A DNA stretch of 35,117 nucleotides from Rhodopirellula sp. (GCA_012728855.1 JAAYEH010000612.1:1-35117); one strand, 5' to 3'. Shown: positions 1 through 8,552, counted from the stretch's first letter. Numbers and translations are program-made. Notes: generated from the letters alone by a model not told the origin.

Positions 1-563
1 GCGGCGTCGATATGATCGCCTGTTACGCCTCCCTGGGCAGCCCGGAGGCGGCCAAGGCGTTCTTCGAGTTCGCCGCCGATATGGGCTTCGAGGTGATCGT
101 CAGCGAGCCGTCGCAAGAAATGCTCGACGCGGTGGAGAAGCTCACCGGGGAGTACAAGATCGATCTGGCCTTGCACAACCATCCGAAACCGTCCCAGTAT
201 TGGAACCCGGAGACGGGGCTGGCGGCCCTCCAAGGCCGCTCCGAGAGAATGGGCTTCTGTTGCGACACGGGACACTGGTGTCGCTCGGGCCTCGAACCGG
301 TCGACATGCTGCGACGCATCGGGCCGCGTCTGAAGACCTTCCACCTTAAGGATCTCGACGATTTCGGAGTGCCCGCGGCCGGGGACGTAATCTGGGGGCA
401 GGGCAAAGGCCGCATCGCCGAGATCCTCGCCGAGGTGAAGCGGCAAGGCTTGAAGCCCTATTTTGGCATCGAGTGGGAACGCACTACCGACAGCGAGCCT
501 GCCCTCCATGCCGAGTCGGTCGCGTTTTTCGAGAAGACGGCCCAGAGCCTGGCTGGCCGCTGA
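1..563 (+). CDS. Sugar phosphate isomerase/epimerase, 3' part
   Basis: The frame is open from base 3 and has no start inside the window, so the N-terminal part is missing. The remaining 186 or so residues fit the C-terminal half of a xylose-isomerase-like TIM barrel (AP endonuclease 2 superfamily). Visible family motifs are the LHNHP strand, GFCCDTGHW with likely metal ligands Asp and His, FHLKDL, and a final GIEWE with the last acidic ligand. Relatives isomerise or epimerise sugars or inositols using a divalent metal; the substrate cannot be read from this fragment. An HzsA-related cytochrome gene starts 31 bases downstream on the same strand, followed by a Gfo/Idh/MocA oxidoreductase. Isomerase plus Gfo/Idh/MocA is a common pairing in planctomycete sugar or polyol catabolism, which supports a catabolic role by inference only. 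Confidence 0.85.
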   Translation, partial: GVDMIACYASLGSPEAAKAFFEFAADMGFEVIVSEPSQEMLDAVEKLTGEYKIDLALHNHPKPSQYWNPETGLAALQGRSERMGFCCDTGHWCRSGLEPVDMLRRIGPRLKTFHLKDLDDFGVPAAGDVIWGQGKGRIAEILAEVKRQGLKPYFGIEWERTTDSEPALHAESVAFFEKTAQSLAGR

Positions 564-594
564 CGCACGTATTCGGCAAGCAGGACGGAATGCC

Positions 595-2994
595 ATGTCA
601 CAACCAGCGCGATTCGCGCTCTTCGCCGGCAGCGCAGCCACTGCGGGTGTAACCGCCCTGATTGGTTTCGGAGCTTCCCGCTTCCGTACTATCTTCCGGC
701 CGTGGGCGCTGTTGGCGTTGGCTTTGGTGGCGACGGTGCATGTCGCCCCGGCGCGCGACTGGACCGCCGCACTTGGCACGGACCAACTCCTCTTCGTGAA
801 GCGATTCACGTACGCGCCCAATCATTACTACACGGAGTTTATCAATAGCCCGTGGACCCCGGGCGGAAATCTTTGCCTGTTGAACCTCAAAGATGGCTCG
901 GTCCGGGAACTCGTTCCGCAACTCCGCGACGGAGTGTTTGGGCGCTTCGACCTGTCGTTCGACGCCCGGCGCATCGTGTTTGCCTGGAAGGCCGGTCCAT
1001 TGGTCGGTTACCGCCTCTACGAGGTACACGTCGACGGCAGCGGCCTCCGCCAATGTACCTTTCCGCCGCCCGACGAAGAGATGCTTATCGCGAAGTATCG
1101 TCTCACGCCGCTGTATCACCACGGCACCGACGATATGGATCCCTGCTATCTGCCCGACGGCGGCGTTGCCTTTATTTCCACGCGCTGCCAATACTCGGTC
1201 ATTTGCGACGGATCCGACAACTTCACGACCACCGTGCTGTACCGCATCGACGCCGACGGCAAGAACCTCCGCAAGCTGACGAACAGTCCGCTGAGCGAGG
1301 CCACGCCCTCGGTGCTTCCCGATGGCCGGTTGCTATACACCCGTTGGGAATACGTCGACAAAGGGGCGTCGGTGGTGAAGTGCCTATGGGCAATGCGGCC
1401 CGACGGCACTGGCTCGGTCGAAATCTACGGCAATCATCTCGCCATGCCGCCGACCTTGCTCTCTGGCCGAGCGATTCCCGGCGCCGGCAACCGGTACGTG
1501 GCGCTGGGGACGCCGCATTATCCGCACGGCGGCGTGGGCACGGTCCTGCGCATCGACGCGCGGCGAAACATTCGCACGCGCGAGCCGATGTTTTACGTTA
1601 CGCCCGGCGTCGACATTCAGGCCGAAGGCGGTTTCGCATTTCGAGCGGCCGATGGAACATGGCAGGCCGACAGCGAAGGGAAAGGGCGCCTTTTCAAGGA
1701 TCCCTATCCGCTTTCGGAAGAGCGATTCCTGGTCGCGCACAAGCCGGCCGGCGCGGCGTGGAACGATCCGCGGGCGTACGGCCTGTACCTGCTCGACCAA
1801 GGTGGAAAGGTCGAGTTGATCTATCGCGACTCCGAGATCTCCTCCTGGCTCCCTTATCCAGTCAAACCGCGGCCGATGCCCCCCATGTTGCCATCCCCTC
1901 GCGATGAGAGGCTTGCCCGGGCCAAGCAAGCAGTCTGCCTGGTAAGCGACGTGTATCGGGGGTTGGAAGGTGTGCCGCGCGGCACGATCAAGCATCTCCG
2001 CGTGCTGGAGCAAGTGCCGCGGCCCTGGGCCGCCCGCCGGACCTGGCCCGGCGACGAATTCGGCCAGCAACACGCCTGCATCAGCAAGTGGACGCACCTC
2101 GGGTTGAAAGTGCAGCACGGTGTTGTGCCGGTGGAAAACGACGGTTCGGCCTGCTTCCTGGTTCCCGCTGAGGCCAACATCTTCCTTCAGGCGCTCGATG
2201 CAACCTACGTGGCCGTCCAAACCGAGCGTACTTATGTGAACTACATGCCGGGCGAGATTCGCGGCTGCGTGGGTTGCCACGGGACGCAGCGCGATGCCGT
2301 TTCGGGCGGATCGGCGACTCCTTCGACGGAAGCTCTCTTGCGAGAGCCGGTCTTGCCCGGACCGCAGCCCGGCGAAGCGACGGGGCAGAGGGCCCTGGAC
2401 TACATGGCCGACGTTCAACCCGTTTGGGACCGCCATTGCGTCGGCTGCCACAACGAGCAAGACCCGCAGGGCGGGCTCGATTTGAGCGGAACACTCACCA
2501 GCTTGTTCAATGTCTCTTACGAAAACCTGATGCCCGACCGCCGCCCCGGCGGGTGCGATCGCAACCTGGTGGGATCTGTGATCAGCGAACTCCACCCCCG
2601 CACCGGCAGCGCCGAATACCTCCCACCGTGGAAGTTGGGCTCCGCAACCAGCGTGCTCGCGGCGATGCTTGCTGGGGGGCGAATTGAGCTTGCCGACCCG
2701 GTGCAAGCCGACCGCGTCCGAAAACTGGCCCCCTCGCATCGCGAAGTCCACCTCAGTGACGAGGAACTGCTCAAAGTCACCAACTGGATCGACACGAACT
2801 GCCAGTATTACGGCACCTATTGGGGCCGCAAGAATCTCCGCTACCGCGACCACCCCGCCTTCCGCCCCGTCCCCACATTCGAGATGGCCACGGACCCGGT
2901 CCCACCATCTGCCTTGAGCGACGAAGGAGTGAACGGTTTTGGGGATGAGGCAATGACACGACTGAGCACCACTTCAAAGGAACCCTTGCCATGA
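595..2994 (+). CDS. HzsA-related dihaem PD40 protein
   Basis: A 799-residue exported protein. The chosen ATG follows a purine-rich GGACGGAA. A hydrophobic stretch at about residues 27-45 (PWALLALALVA) looks like a signal or anchor, though it sits unusually far from this start. The N-terminal half carries PD40/TolB-like beta-propeller repeats, for example DLSFDARRIVFAWK and ATPSVLPDGRLLYTRW. The C-terminal half has two CXXCH haem c motifs: C558-V-G-C561-H562 and C615-V-G-C618-H619. The segment DVYRGLEGVPRGTIKHLRV is typical of proteins annotated as related to the hydrazine synthase alpha subunit. These relatives are common in planctomycetes that do not perform anammox, and no HzsB/C partner is present here, so hydrazine synthesis should not be inferred. 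A periplasmic electron-transfer or oxidase role is plausible. The stop overlaps the next start (ATGA), so translation is probably coupled. Confidence 0.85.
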   Translation: MSQPARFALFAGSAATAGVTALIGFGASRFRTIFRPWALLALALVATVHVAPARDWTAALGTDQLLFVKRFTYAPNHYYTEFINSPWTPGGNLCLLNLKDGSVRELVPQLRDGVFGRFDLSFDARRIVFAWKAGPLVGYRLYEVHVDGSGLRQCTFPPPDEEMLIAKYRLTPLYHHGTDDMDPCYLPDGGVAFISTRCQYSVICDGSDNFTTTVLYRIDADGKNLRKLTNSPLSEATPSVLPDGRLLYTRWEYVDKGASVVKCLWAMRPDGTGSVEIYGNHLAMPPTLLSGRAIPGAGNRYVALGTPHYPHGGVGTVLRIDARRNIRTREPMFYVTPGVDIQAEGGFAFRAADGTWQADSEGKGRLFKDPYPLSEERFLVAHKPAGAAWNDPRAYGLYLLDQGGKVELIYRDSEISSWLPYPVKPRPMPPMLPSPRDERLARAKQAVCLVSDVYRGLEGVPRGTIKHLRVLEQVPRPWAARRTWPGDEFGQQHACISKWTHLGLKVQHGVVPVENDGSACFLVPAEANIFLQALDATYVAVQTERTYVNYMPGEIRGCVGCHGTQRDAVSGGSATPSTEALLREPVLPGPQPGEATGQRALDYMADVQPVWDRHCVGCHNEQDPQGGLDLSGTLTSLFNVSYENLMPDRRPGGCDRNLVGSVISELHPRTGSAEYLPPWKLGSATSVLAAMLAGGRIELADPVQADRVRKLAPSHREVHLSDEELLKVTNWIDTNCQYYGTYWGRKNLRYRDHPAFRPVPTFEMATDPVPPSALSDEGVNGFGDEAMTRLSTTSKEPLP

Positions 2995-4229
2995 CGACAG
3001 ATCGATCCATCACGCGACGGCAGTTTGTTGAGCGGACCGCGGCGGTGGCCGCAGTCCCCTTGCTCGCTACCGCATCCACCGCCACTGCCCAGGAGAAGCC
3101 GGCCGCAGCCGACGCGCCGGTCCAACGTAAGCTTCGCATCGGATGCGTCGGTCTCGGTAGTCGCGGAAGTTGGATTGCCGGTCTGTTCAAGCAGCACCCG
3201 GGATACGAAATCGTGGCCGCGGTCGATTACTTCGAGGAGACCGTCAACACCGTGGGCGACAAGCTGGGAGTCCCGGCGGAAAAGCGTTTCAGCGGACTGT
3301 CCGGCTACAAGCGAGCGCTCGACAGCGGTGTCGACGCGCTGGTTCTCGAGGATATCCCCTATTTCTATCCCGAGCAGGCCGCCGCGGCGATCGCGGCCGG
3401 CTGCCACGTCTACATGGCCAAGCCCTTCGCCGTCGACGTGCCGGCGGTCTTCGCCATGCAGGCCCTGGCTAAAAAGGCAACGGAGAAGAAACTCTGCATG
3501 CTTGTCGACTATCAGTTGCCCACCGACCCCGCCAACCAGGAAGTGCGGCAGCGGGTTCGCGACGATGCGCTGGGCGGCCTGGCGCATATCTGGTCGGGCG
3601 GCACCTGCGGCGCCTTGCCGGATCCGGAGGTGGGACCGACCATCGAGAACCTCTTTCGACGGGCATGGTACTCGCACGTTTCCCTCAGCGGCGATTTGCT
3701 GCTGCTCTACGACATCCACATCCTCGACGGCGTCACCTGGGTAACGGGGCAGCGTGCCGTCGCCGCCGGCGGTTACTCGCGCATCGTGCGGCCCGACGCC
3801 CACGGCGACCGCAGCGACTGCGGCGGAGTTGTCTTCCAACTCCAGGACGGCGTCTGCTGGACCCACACGACTCAGCTTCTCCAGAACAACGCGGTGATGT
3901 ACAACCTGGCCGCCGACCTCATGGGTCAGAAGGCCACCGCGCACATCGCCTATTCGGACAAAGTCTTTGTCCGCGGCGGACCCAAGCACTATGCCGGCGC
4001 CGTGTCGAGCGGCATTTACGCCGACGGCGCGAAGGCCAACATCGCCGAGTTCCATCGCTGCGTCACCGAAGGCAAGTTCGACAACGACACCATGCACCGT
4101 TCCGTCGACTGCCATCTCACCGCCATACTCGGCCGCGAGGCCATGGCGCGAAAGACCTGGTTGACTATGGACGACGTGATCAAGGAGGGTAAGACGCGCG
4201 AAGTCAATCTCCGCGGGCTGAAGTCGTAA
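2991..4229 (+). CDS. Tat-exported Gfo/Idh/MocA oxidoreductase
   Basis: A 412-residue NAD(P)-dependent sugar or polyol dehydrogenase-type protein. The N-terminus has a twin-arginine signal (ITRRQFVERTAAVAAVPLL, then an AQ cleavage-like end near residue 34). The Rossmann nucleotide-binding motif IGCVGLGSRGSW follows. The usual E-K-P motif appears as A-K-P (YMAKPFAVDV), which keeps the lysine expected to act in catalysis. A typical C-terminal Gfo/Idh/MocA alpha/beta domain follows. Tat export of a cofactor-loaded enzyme is common for this family in Planctomycetota. The gene overlaps the HzsA-related gene by four bases (ATGA), so the two are probably translated together; electrons from substrate oxidation could in principle meet the dihaem protein, but that link is inference. 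The substrate is unknown. Confidence 0.9.
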   Translation: MTTDRSITRRQFVERTAAVAAVPLLATASTATAQEKPAAADAPVQRKLRIGCVGLGSRGSWIAGLFKQHPGYEIVAAVDYFEETVNTVGDKLGVPAEKRFSGLSGYKRALDSGVDALVLEDIPYFYPEQAAAAIAAGCHVYMAKPFAVDVPAVFAMQALAKKATEKKLCMLVDYQLPTDPANQEVRQRVRDDALGGLAHIWSGGTCGALPDPEVGPTIENLFRRAWYSHVSLSGDLLLLYDIHILDGVTWVTGQRAVAAGGYSRIVRPDAHGDRSDCGGVVFQLQDGVCWTHTTQLLQNNAVMYNLAADLMGQKATAHIAYSDKVFVRGGPKHYAGAVSSGIYADGAKANIAEFHRCVTEGKFDNDTMHRSVDCHLTAILGREAMARKTWLTMDDVIKEGKTREVNLRGLKS

Positions 4230-4274
4230 GCAATAGCCCTGCGTGATTTTGGGAGAAACGAAACGATCGTGTGC

Positions 4275-4335
4275 CACTGCTTGGAGTTGAATGGGCTTTC
4301 CATCTGGAGAAGACTCCCCACAACTCCAAGCAGTG
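4275..4335. repeat. Long-arm hairpin 1
   Basis: A perfect 15-base inverted repeat: left arm CACTGCTTGGAGTTG at 4275-4289, right arm CAACTCCAAGCAGTG at 4321-4335. The 31-base loop can extend the stem with TGGG/CCCA (4292-4295 with 4317-4320) after a two-base bulge. There is no T-run, so it is a poor intrinsic terminator on sequence grounds. It lies between two co-directional genes and 28 bases before a second hairpin with the same outer core. Confidence 0.85.
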
Positions 4336-4363
4336 CGGCGTTCAGGAAGGAGGCGGCGATTCC

Positions 4364-4424
4364 CACTGCTTGTGATTGTGGGACGTCCTGCGGAAATCGA
4401 GTCTCCGTCCAATCACAAGCAGTG
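4364..4424. repeat. Long-arm hairpin 2, sister of hairpin 1
   Basis: Left arm CACTGCTTGTGATTG at 4364-4378 pairs perfectly with CAATCACAAGCAGTG at 4410-4424, with a 31-base loop. The outer nine bases of each arm equal those of hairpin 1. The inner six differ (TGATTG instead of GAGTTG) yet still pair, and the total length (61 bases) is the same. The outer edges of the pair are nearly inverted: GTGTGCCACTGC on the left and GCAGTGCCACAC on the right. I read this as a two-unit REP-like or MITE-like element; the name is inference. Confidence 0.85.
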
Positions 4425-4478
4425 CCACACCGCAACTGGATTTCCCGCGATCGCGCATGTTCATTGAGGACCGTCGAA

Positions 4479-6815
4479 ATGGCGCAACACTCGCTAATGC
4501 ACGTTGTCGTCGCCGTCTTGCTGATTCGAGCAGTCGGCGCCGCGGCGGCGGATAGGCCCGCTGCCGTCGTCTTGGAAAACAGCGCGATTCGTTTGGAAAT
4601 TGGGCACGACGGCACGGTTCGCCGGCTCACATCGATTCCCGAGCGGATCGAGTATGCCGTCGCTGAACCGTCTTGTTCCGTGGCCGTCATCTATCGGGGC
4701 GGACACATGGTCCCGTCGGCGAAAGGCAAGTATGCGGCAGTTACCGGCCGATGGGTGTACGAGGGCGGTTCCCGGTTCGCGGCGACCCATGTATCCCTCC
4801 AAGGCGAGGAACTGACCATCGAGTTCGGTCCGGCCTGCGTCAAGGCCGTTTGTCGCGTCCATAGCACCGGCGATTACCTTGCCGTGGGATTGCTCGCCGT
4901 GGAAGGCGAAGCGATCGATCGCATCGAGTTCTTGCGGCTCCCCGTCCGCCGACTACCGATGCTGGGGCAATGGGTGGGCGCCGTGTGGGACGACTCATTC
5001 GCCGTCTGCCTCTGCGGGGGAAACCTCGAAACGAACGTGGAAGTGATCCCGCAGCAGGAGTCCGTCCTGTTGACGGCAGCAGCGGAACGCGAGGTTGGCT
5101 TCCGCGGCGCTACGGCCGTGCTGTGGGGTTGCCACGATCCAAAGGCGCGGTTCTTGGAAGGGATGGCCAAGGTCGAGCGCGACTTCGGGTTGCCGACGGG
5201 CGCCGCCTTTCGCGGCTCGCCGCTGCAGAAGCTCTCCTATCTTTGGGCCAGCCGACCGACGCCGCAGAACATCGAGGAGTATATCCGCTGGGCAAAGCTG
5301 GGTGGGTTCCGGATCCTGCTGCTCTCCTACACCTCGTTTTCCACCAGTGCCGGGCACTTTCCCTGGAACGATCGCTATCCCAACGGCACGGCCGACTTGA
5401 AGCGGGTCACCGACGCGATTCGCGAGGCCGGCCTGCACGTCGGACTGCACATTCACTACAGCAAGGCCGACAAGGCCGACCTCTACACAACGCCGCTGCC
5501 GGACAACCGCTTCCACAAGCAGCGGCGATTTGCTCTCGCCGCACCGCTGGATGACGCCGCCGACGCCGTCACGGTCCGCGAAAACCCATCGGGCAGCACT
5601 CTGGACAAAGGTCGCCGCGTGCTCAAGATTGGCAACGAACTGATCGCCTATCAAGCTTACGAAACGAATCCTCCCTACCGGTTTACCGGTTGCGAGCGGG
5701 GATATCTGCGGACCGCCGCCGCGCCGCATCAGGCGGGCGACGAAGTCGGTCTGCTCGACGTGGACACATGGGACCGATTCATTCGGTTCGACCAGAACAC
5801 CGACATACAGGATGAAGTAGCCCGGCGGATCGCCGACATCTATCGCCAGACCGGTCCTTACGCGATGGTTTACTTCGACGGCGCGGAGGACGTTCACGAG
5901 CCGTTTTGGCGCAACGTGGCCGCGGCGCAGTATCGCGTCTATCGCCTGCTCGACCCACCGCCGCCGGTGTGCGAGGCGGCCCACTACACGCACTTCAGTT
6001 GGCACATGATTACCCGCAGCAACGCCTACGATGTCGTGGCCCCGGCCGAAGGAATGAAGGATTTCTGCCGGTTGATGCCTTGTCCGACCGCGGCTGCTCG
6101 CGCGATGGACTTCTCGAAAATCCAATTCGGCTGGCTAGGTCATCTCGACGGAAGCCGGGGCAACGGCGCCGGCCCCGACGTGTTCGAATACGTTGCCAGC
6201 CGCGCGGCGGCTTGGGATTGCCCGATCGCGATTCATGCCGGCATCGAGGAGCTTCGGTCGAACCCCAGGGCGGAGGACTGCATGGAGGCCGTCAAGACGT
6301 GGGAAGAGGCGAGGCTGGGGAACCATCTTTCCGACGAGGATCGCCGCCGGCTTCGCAACGTAGCGCCGCAAGACGCCCACTATGTTTCCTGTTATGAACA
6401 GAGGGAGATCTACGACAACTACCGGGCGCAGGAGAATCTTACGCAGTCGCAAGAGCGGATTCTCGCCGATCGTCGCGAGCACCATTTGCTCGTCGACGAG
6501 AAGGGGGGCTACGAGTTAGTGGAGATTGAAGAAATGCCGCGGGTTGCCGGGGGCGCCGTCAAGGCATTCCTCTTCTGCCGCGCTGCTGAACCGGACGACG
6601 CGTACGTTCTCGCCCGGGCGGTCGAGAGCGATTTGCGCCTACGCTTGCCGGACAGCCGGCCTATCGCGATGCGACCTTTCGGTACGCGCTTGCCGTGCCG
6701 GCGCAGCGACGGGTCTACGGAGGTGCCCATCGGCCCTCGCACTTACCTGGTCTTTCGCAAGACGAGCCGTGCGGCAGTTCGCCAACTGCTGCAACAGTCG
6801 CAGGTCGCGCGTTAG
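4479..6815 (+). CDS. Secreted TIM-barrel protein, possible glycoside hydrolase
   Basis: A 779-residue protein not assignable to a known family by eye. The chosen ATG follows GAGGA at good distance and begins a signal peptide (MAQHSLMHVVVAVLLIRAVGAAAA). An open frame extends further upstream through the hairpins, but that part is not protein-like. Residues about 25-245 look like a beta-sandwich (NSAIRLEIGHDGTVRRLTSI at its start). From about residue 251 (KLSYLWASRPTPQNIEEYI) a TIM-barrel-like segment runs through GGFRILLLSY, GLHVGLHIHYSKAD and YAMVYFDGAED. D467 and E470 in FDGAE are candidate catalytic acids, as in several hydrolase clans. A C-terminal all-beta segment with PIGPRTYLVF closes the protein. 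A secreted role on polysaccharide is the likeliest guess. The stop TAG coincides with the end of the IS remnant that follows. Confidence 0.75.
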   Translation: MAQHSLMHVVVAVLLIRAVGAAAADRPAAVVLENSAIRLEIGHDGTVRRLTSIPERIEYAVAEPSCSVAVIYRGGHMVPSAKGKYAAVTGRWVYEGGSRFAATHVSLQGEELTIEFGPACVKAVCRVHSTGDYLAVGLLAVEGEAIDRIEFLRLPVRRLPMLGQWVGAVWDDSFAVCLCGGNLETNVEVIPQQESVLLTAAAEREVGFRGATAVLWGCHDPKARFLEGMAKVERDFGLPTGAAFRGSPLQKLSYLWASRPTPQNIEEYIRWAKLGGFRILLLSYTSFSTSAGHFPWNDRYPNGTADLKRVTDAIREAGLHVGLHIHYSKADKADLYTTPLPDNRFHKQRRFALAAPLDDAADAVTVRENPSGSTLDKGRRVLKIGNELIAYQAYETNPPYRFTGCERGYLRTAAAPHQAGDEVGLLDVDTWDRFIRFDQNTDIQDEVARRIADIYRQTGPYAMVYFDGAEDVHEPFWRNVAAAQYRVYRLLDPPPPVCEAAHYTHFSWHMITRSNAYDVVAPAEGMKDFCRLMPCPTAAARAMDFSKIQFGWLGHLDGSRGNGAGPDVFEYVASRAAAWDCPIAIHAGIEELRSNPRAEDCMEAVKTWEEARLGNHLSDEDRRRLRNVAPQDAHYVSCYEQREIYDNYRAQENLTQSQERILADRREHHLLVDEKGGYELVEIEEMPRVAGGAVKAFLFCRAAEPDDAYVLARAVESDLRLRLPDSRPIAMRPFGTRLPCRRSDGSTEVPIGPRTYLVFRKTSRAAVRQLLQQSQVAR

Positions 6816-7694
6816 TGCGAACTTTTTGAGGTTGGATTGGCCAGATTTGCTTGTAGGCCGGGAATTGAGCGGGATTTCGGCTGAAACGAGTTTCCTTTAG
6901 TAGCCACGATCAAGAAGCATCATATCGGAAAGATCTACGTCACCCACCTGCTTCGACGCACGTTCCGGGAGGGCGGTAAGGTCAAACACGTCACTCTCGG
7001 GAATCTTTCCGACCTGCCGGACGACTTGATTGAACTCATCCGCAGGCGGCTCGACGAAAAGATCGCCGCGGAAGCGGTGCTGGATGGACTGTATGTCGTT
7101 CGCACAAGCGGGCCGGCAGAGACACTGTCGGCAGAGCGAACCGTGGCGAGCTACAAGAGCCTGTCCCAGGTAGAGTGGGCTTTTCGCTCGATGAAGTCGG
7201 TGGACCTGAAAGTGCGTCCGATCCATCACTGGAAGGACGATCGGATTTGGGCACACGTATTCCTGTGCATGCTGGCGTACTATGTCGAATGGCAGATGCG
7301 CGGCAAATTGGCAGAGATGCTATTCGACGATCACGAGCGTGAGTTGGCCGAACAGACGCGCGAATCGATCGAGTTCAACGTGCCTCGTTCGGAAGCGGCC
7401 CGACGCAAGGACCACACGCGCCGCACCTCCCATGATTTGCCCGTGCAGAGTTTCCACTGCCTCCTGAAAGATCTGGCAACATTGTGCAATAACCAAGTGT
7501 GTTGGGAGTCATCGCCGGATGCACACTTCAGTCAACTGACAATGCCAACCGATCTCCAACGTCGTGCCTTTGACCTCCTCGGCGTAGCCATCGGCATGTA
7601 GCCAGAACAGGTCGTTTCATATTCTGCAATTCGCGCCGTATTCCTCGGAGCTCAGGCCAAAGACCGCGTCGCAAAACCAAAAAAGTTCGGCCTA
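6813..7694 (+). mobile_element. Deleted IS1634-family element
   Basis: The stretch between two convergent genes is an insertion sequence remnant of about 880 bases. Its ends form imperfect terminal inverted repeats. The left end reads TAGTGCGAACTTTTTGAGG from 6813; the right end, read on the minus strand from 7694, gives TAGGCCGAACTTTTTTGG. The ten-base core CGAACTTTTT is identical. The TAG at each end is also the stop codon of the flanking gene (upstream gene at 6813-6815, sdhB at 7694-7692). I see no convincing target-site duplication. The transposase inside is truncated, so the element cannot move on its own. The exact ends are uncertain by a few bases. Confidence 0.7.
6885..7601 (+). pseudogene. 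IS1634-family transposase with its core deleted
   Basis: The frame is open from 6885 with no clear start codon near the natural N-terminus (VATIKKHHIGKIYVTHLL). The first 45-50 codons match the N-terminal part of IS1634-type transposases (REGGKVKHVTLGNLSDLP). At about 7050-7056 (RRRL, then DEKIAAEAVLDGLYVVRT) the sequence jumps to the C-terminal third, with YKSLSQVEWAFRSMKSVDLK, HVFLCMLAYYVEWQM and LQRRAFDLLGVA. Family members run to roughly 550-600 residues; here about 235 codons remain, so several hundred codons including most of the DDE core are gone. The deletion kept the frame. A protein could only be made from an internal start such as 7026, and would lack transposase activity. Confidence 0.85.
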
Positions 7695-8552
7695 GCGGTC
7701 GAACCAGCGCTTGAGCATATGGACCGTGGCGGCGCGGCCGGCGCGGGCGATCGAGGTCGTCAACGGGATCTCCTTCGGGCAGACCCTCACGCAGTTTTGC
7801 GCGTTGCCGCAGATTTGAATGCCACCCTCGGCCACCAGGGCATCGAGCCGCTCCATGGCCGTCATGCGGCCGACCGGATTGGTATTGAAAAGATCGACGG
7901 AAGCGATGCCCATCGCGCCGATGAACGCGCGGTCGTGCAGTTCCCGCTCCCGTGCGTGGAACTGCTCCTCCGTCTCCCCCTCTTTCCGCGTCAACTCGAT
8001 TTTCAGGTACTGGGGACAGGCCTCGAGGCAGCAGCCGCAGGTCATGCACTTGCTCAGCGCATAGGCCATCTGCTGGTTCTCCTGCGACTGACGCGCCCCC
8101 GGCCCCATGTCAAGATAACTATCCACCGGCACCCATGCCTTGAGCTTCTTGAGCGTGGCAAACATCCGCGACCGATCGACCATCAGGTCGCGAATCACGG
8201 GGAACTTGGTCATCGGTCGCAGCTCGATCCGCTCGGGATTGTCCTCCAGCAGTATGTCGACCAGGGCCGTGCATGCCTGTCGCACCCGCCCGTTGATCAC
8301 CATGGTACACGCGCCGCATACCTCCTCCAGGCAATTGCAGTCCCAGACGACGGGAGCGACGGGCTTGCCGTCGGCCGTGCGGGCATGGGCCGCGATCTTC
8401 TGTAAGACGCTGATGCAGTTCATGTCCGGCTCGTACTCGACCTGATGCCGCTCCCAGTAGCTCGGCAGGCCGGGACCGTCCTGGCGCAGGATGACGACGT
8501 GGAAACTTCGTGCCGGACGGGCCTCGGGATGGGGATGCCGTGGTGTACTCAT
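7692..8552 (-). CDS. sdhB: Succinate dehydrogenase/fumarate reductase iron-sulfur subunit
   Basis: A 286-residue electron-transfer subunit linking the flavoprotein to the membrane cytochrome. The [2Fe-2S] ligands are C74, C79, C82 and C94 (CLEEVCGAC plus a distal Cys). The [4Fe-4S] motif is CMTCGCCLEACP and the [3Fe-4S] motif is CGNAQNCVRVCP, in the standard order and spacing. ATG at 8552 was chosen because the protein then begins with a short basic tail and enters the ferredoxin fold (FHVVILRQDG); further upstream the frame overlaps sdhA. It is third in sdhC-sdhA-sdhB, 32 bases after sdhA. Its TAG stop lies in the terminal repeat of the IS remnant. There is no strong ribosome-binding site, so coupling to sdhA is likely. 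Confidence 0.95.
   Translation of the reverse strand: MSTPRHPHPEARPARSFHVVILRQDGPGLPSYWERHQVEYEPDMNCISVLQKIAAHARTADGKPVAPVVWDCNCLEEVCGACTMVINGRVRQACTALVDILLEDNPERIELRPMTKFPVIRDLMVDRSRMFATLKKLKAWVPVDSYLDMGPGARQSQENQQMAYALSKCMTCGCCLEACPQYLKIELTRKEGETEEQFHARERELHDRAFIGAMGIASVDLFNTNPVGRMTAMERLDALVAEGGIQICGNAQNCVRVCPKEIPLTTSIARAGRAATVHMLKRWFDR

Noticed and set aside
1384..2853. A 489-codon frame antisense to the HzsA-related gene
   Set aside because: Composition mirrors the coding strand; no motif or ribosome-binding site.
595..2994. Hydrazine synthase, hence anammox metabolism
   Set aside because: No HzsB/C, hydrazine dehydrogenase or other anammox genes lie nearby, and this family is common in planctomycetes that do not perform anammox.
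2841..4412. A 523-codon frame antisense to the Gfo/Idh/MocA gene
   Set aside because: Low-complexity Val/Gly/Asp-rich translation with no family likeness; the opposite strand encodes a clear Tat oxidoreductase.
4269..4478. Upstream start for the TIM-barrel protein
   Set aside because: It would translate the hairpins and place the signal peptide 70 residues inside the protein.
6805..7702. Target-site duplication flanking the IS remnant
   Set aside because: The bases outside the terminal repeats (CGCGT on the left, CGGTC on the right) do not match.
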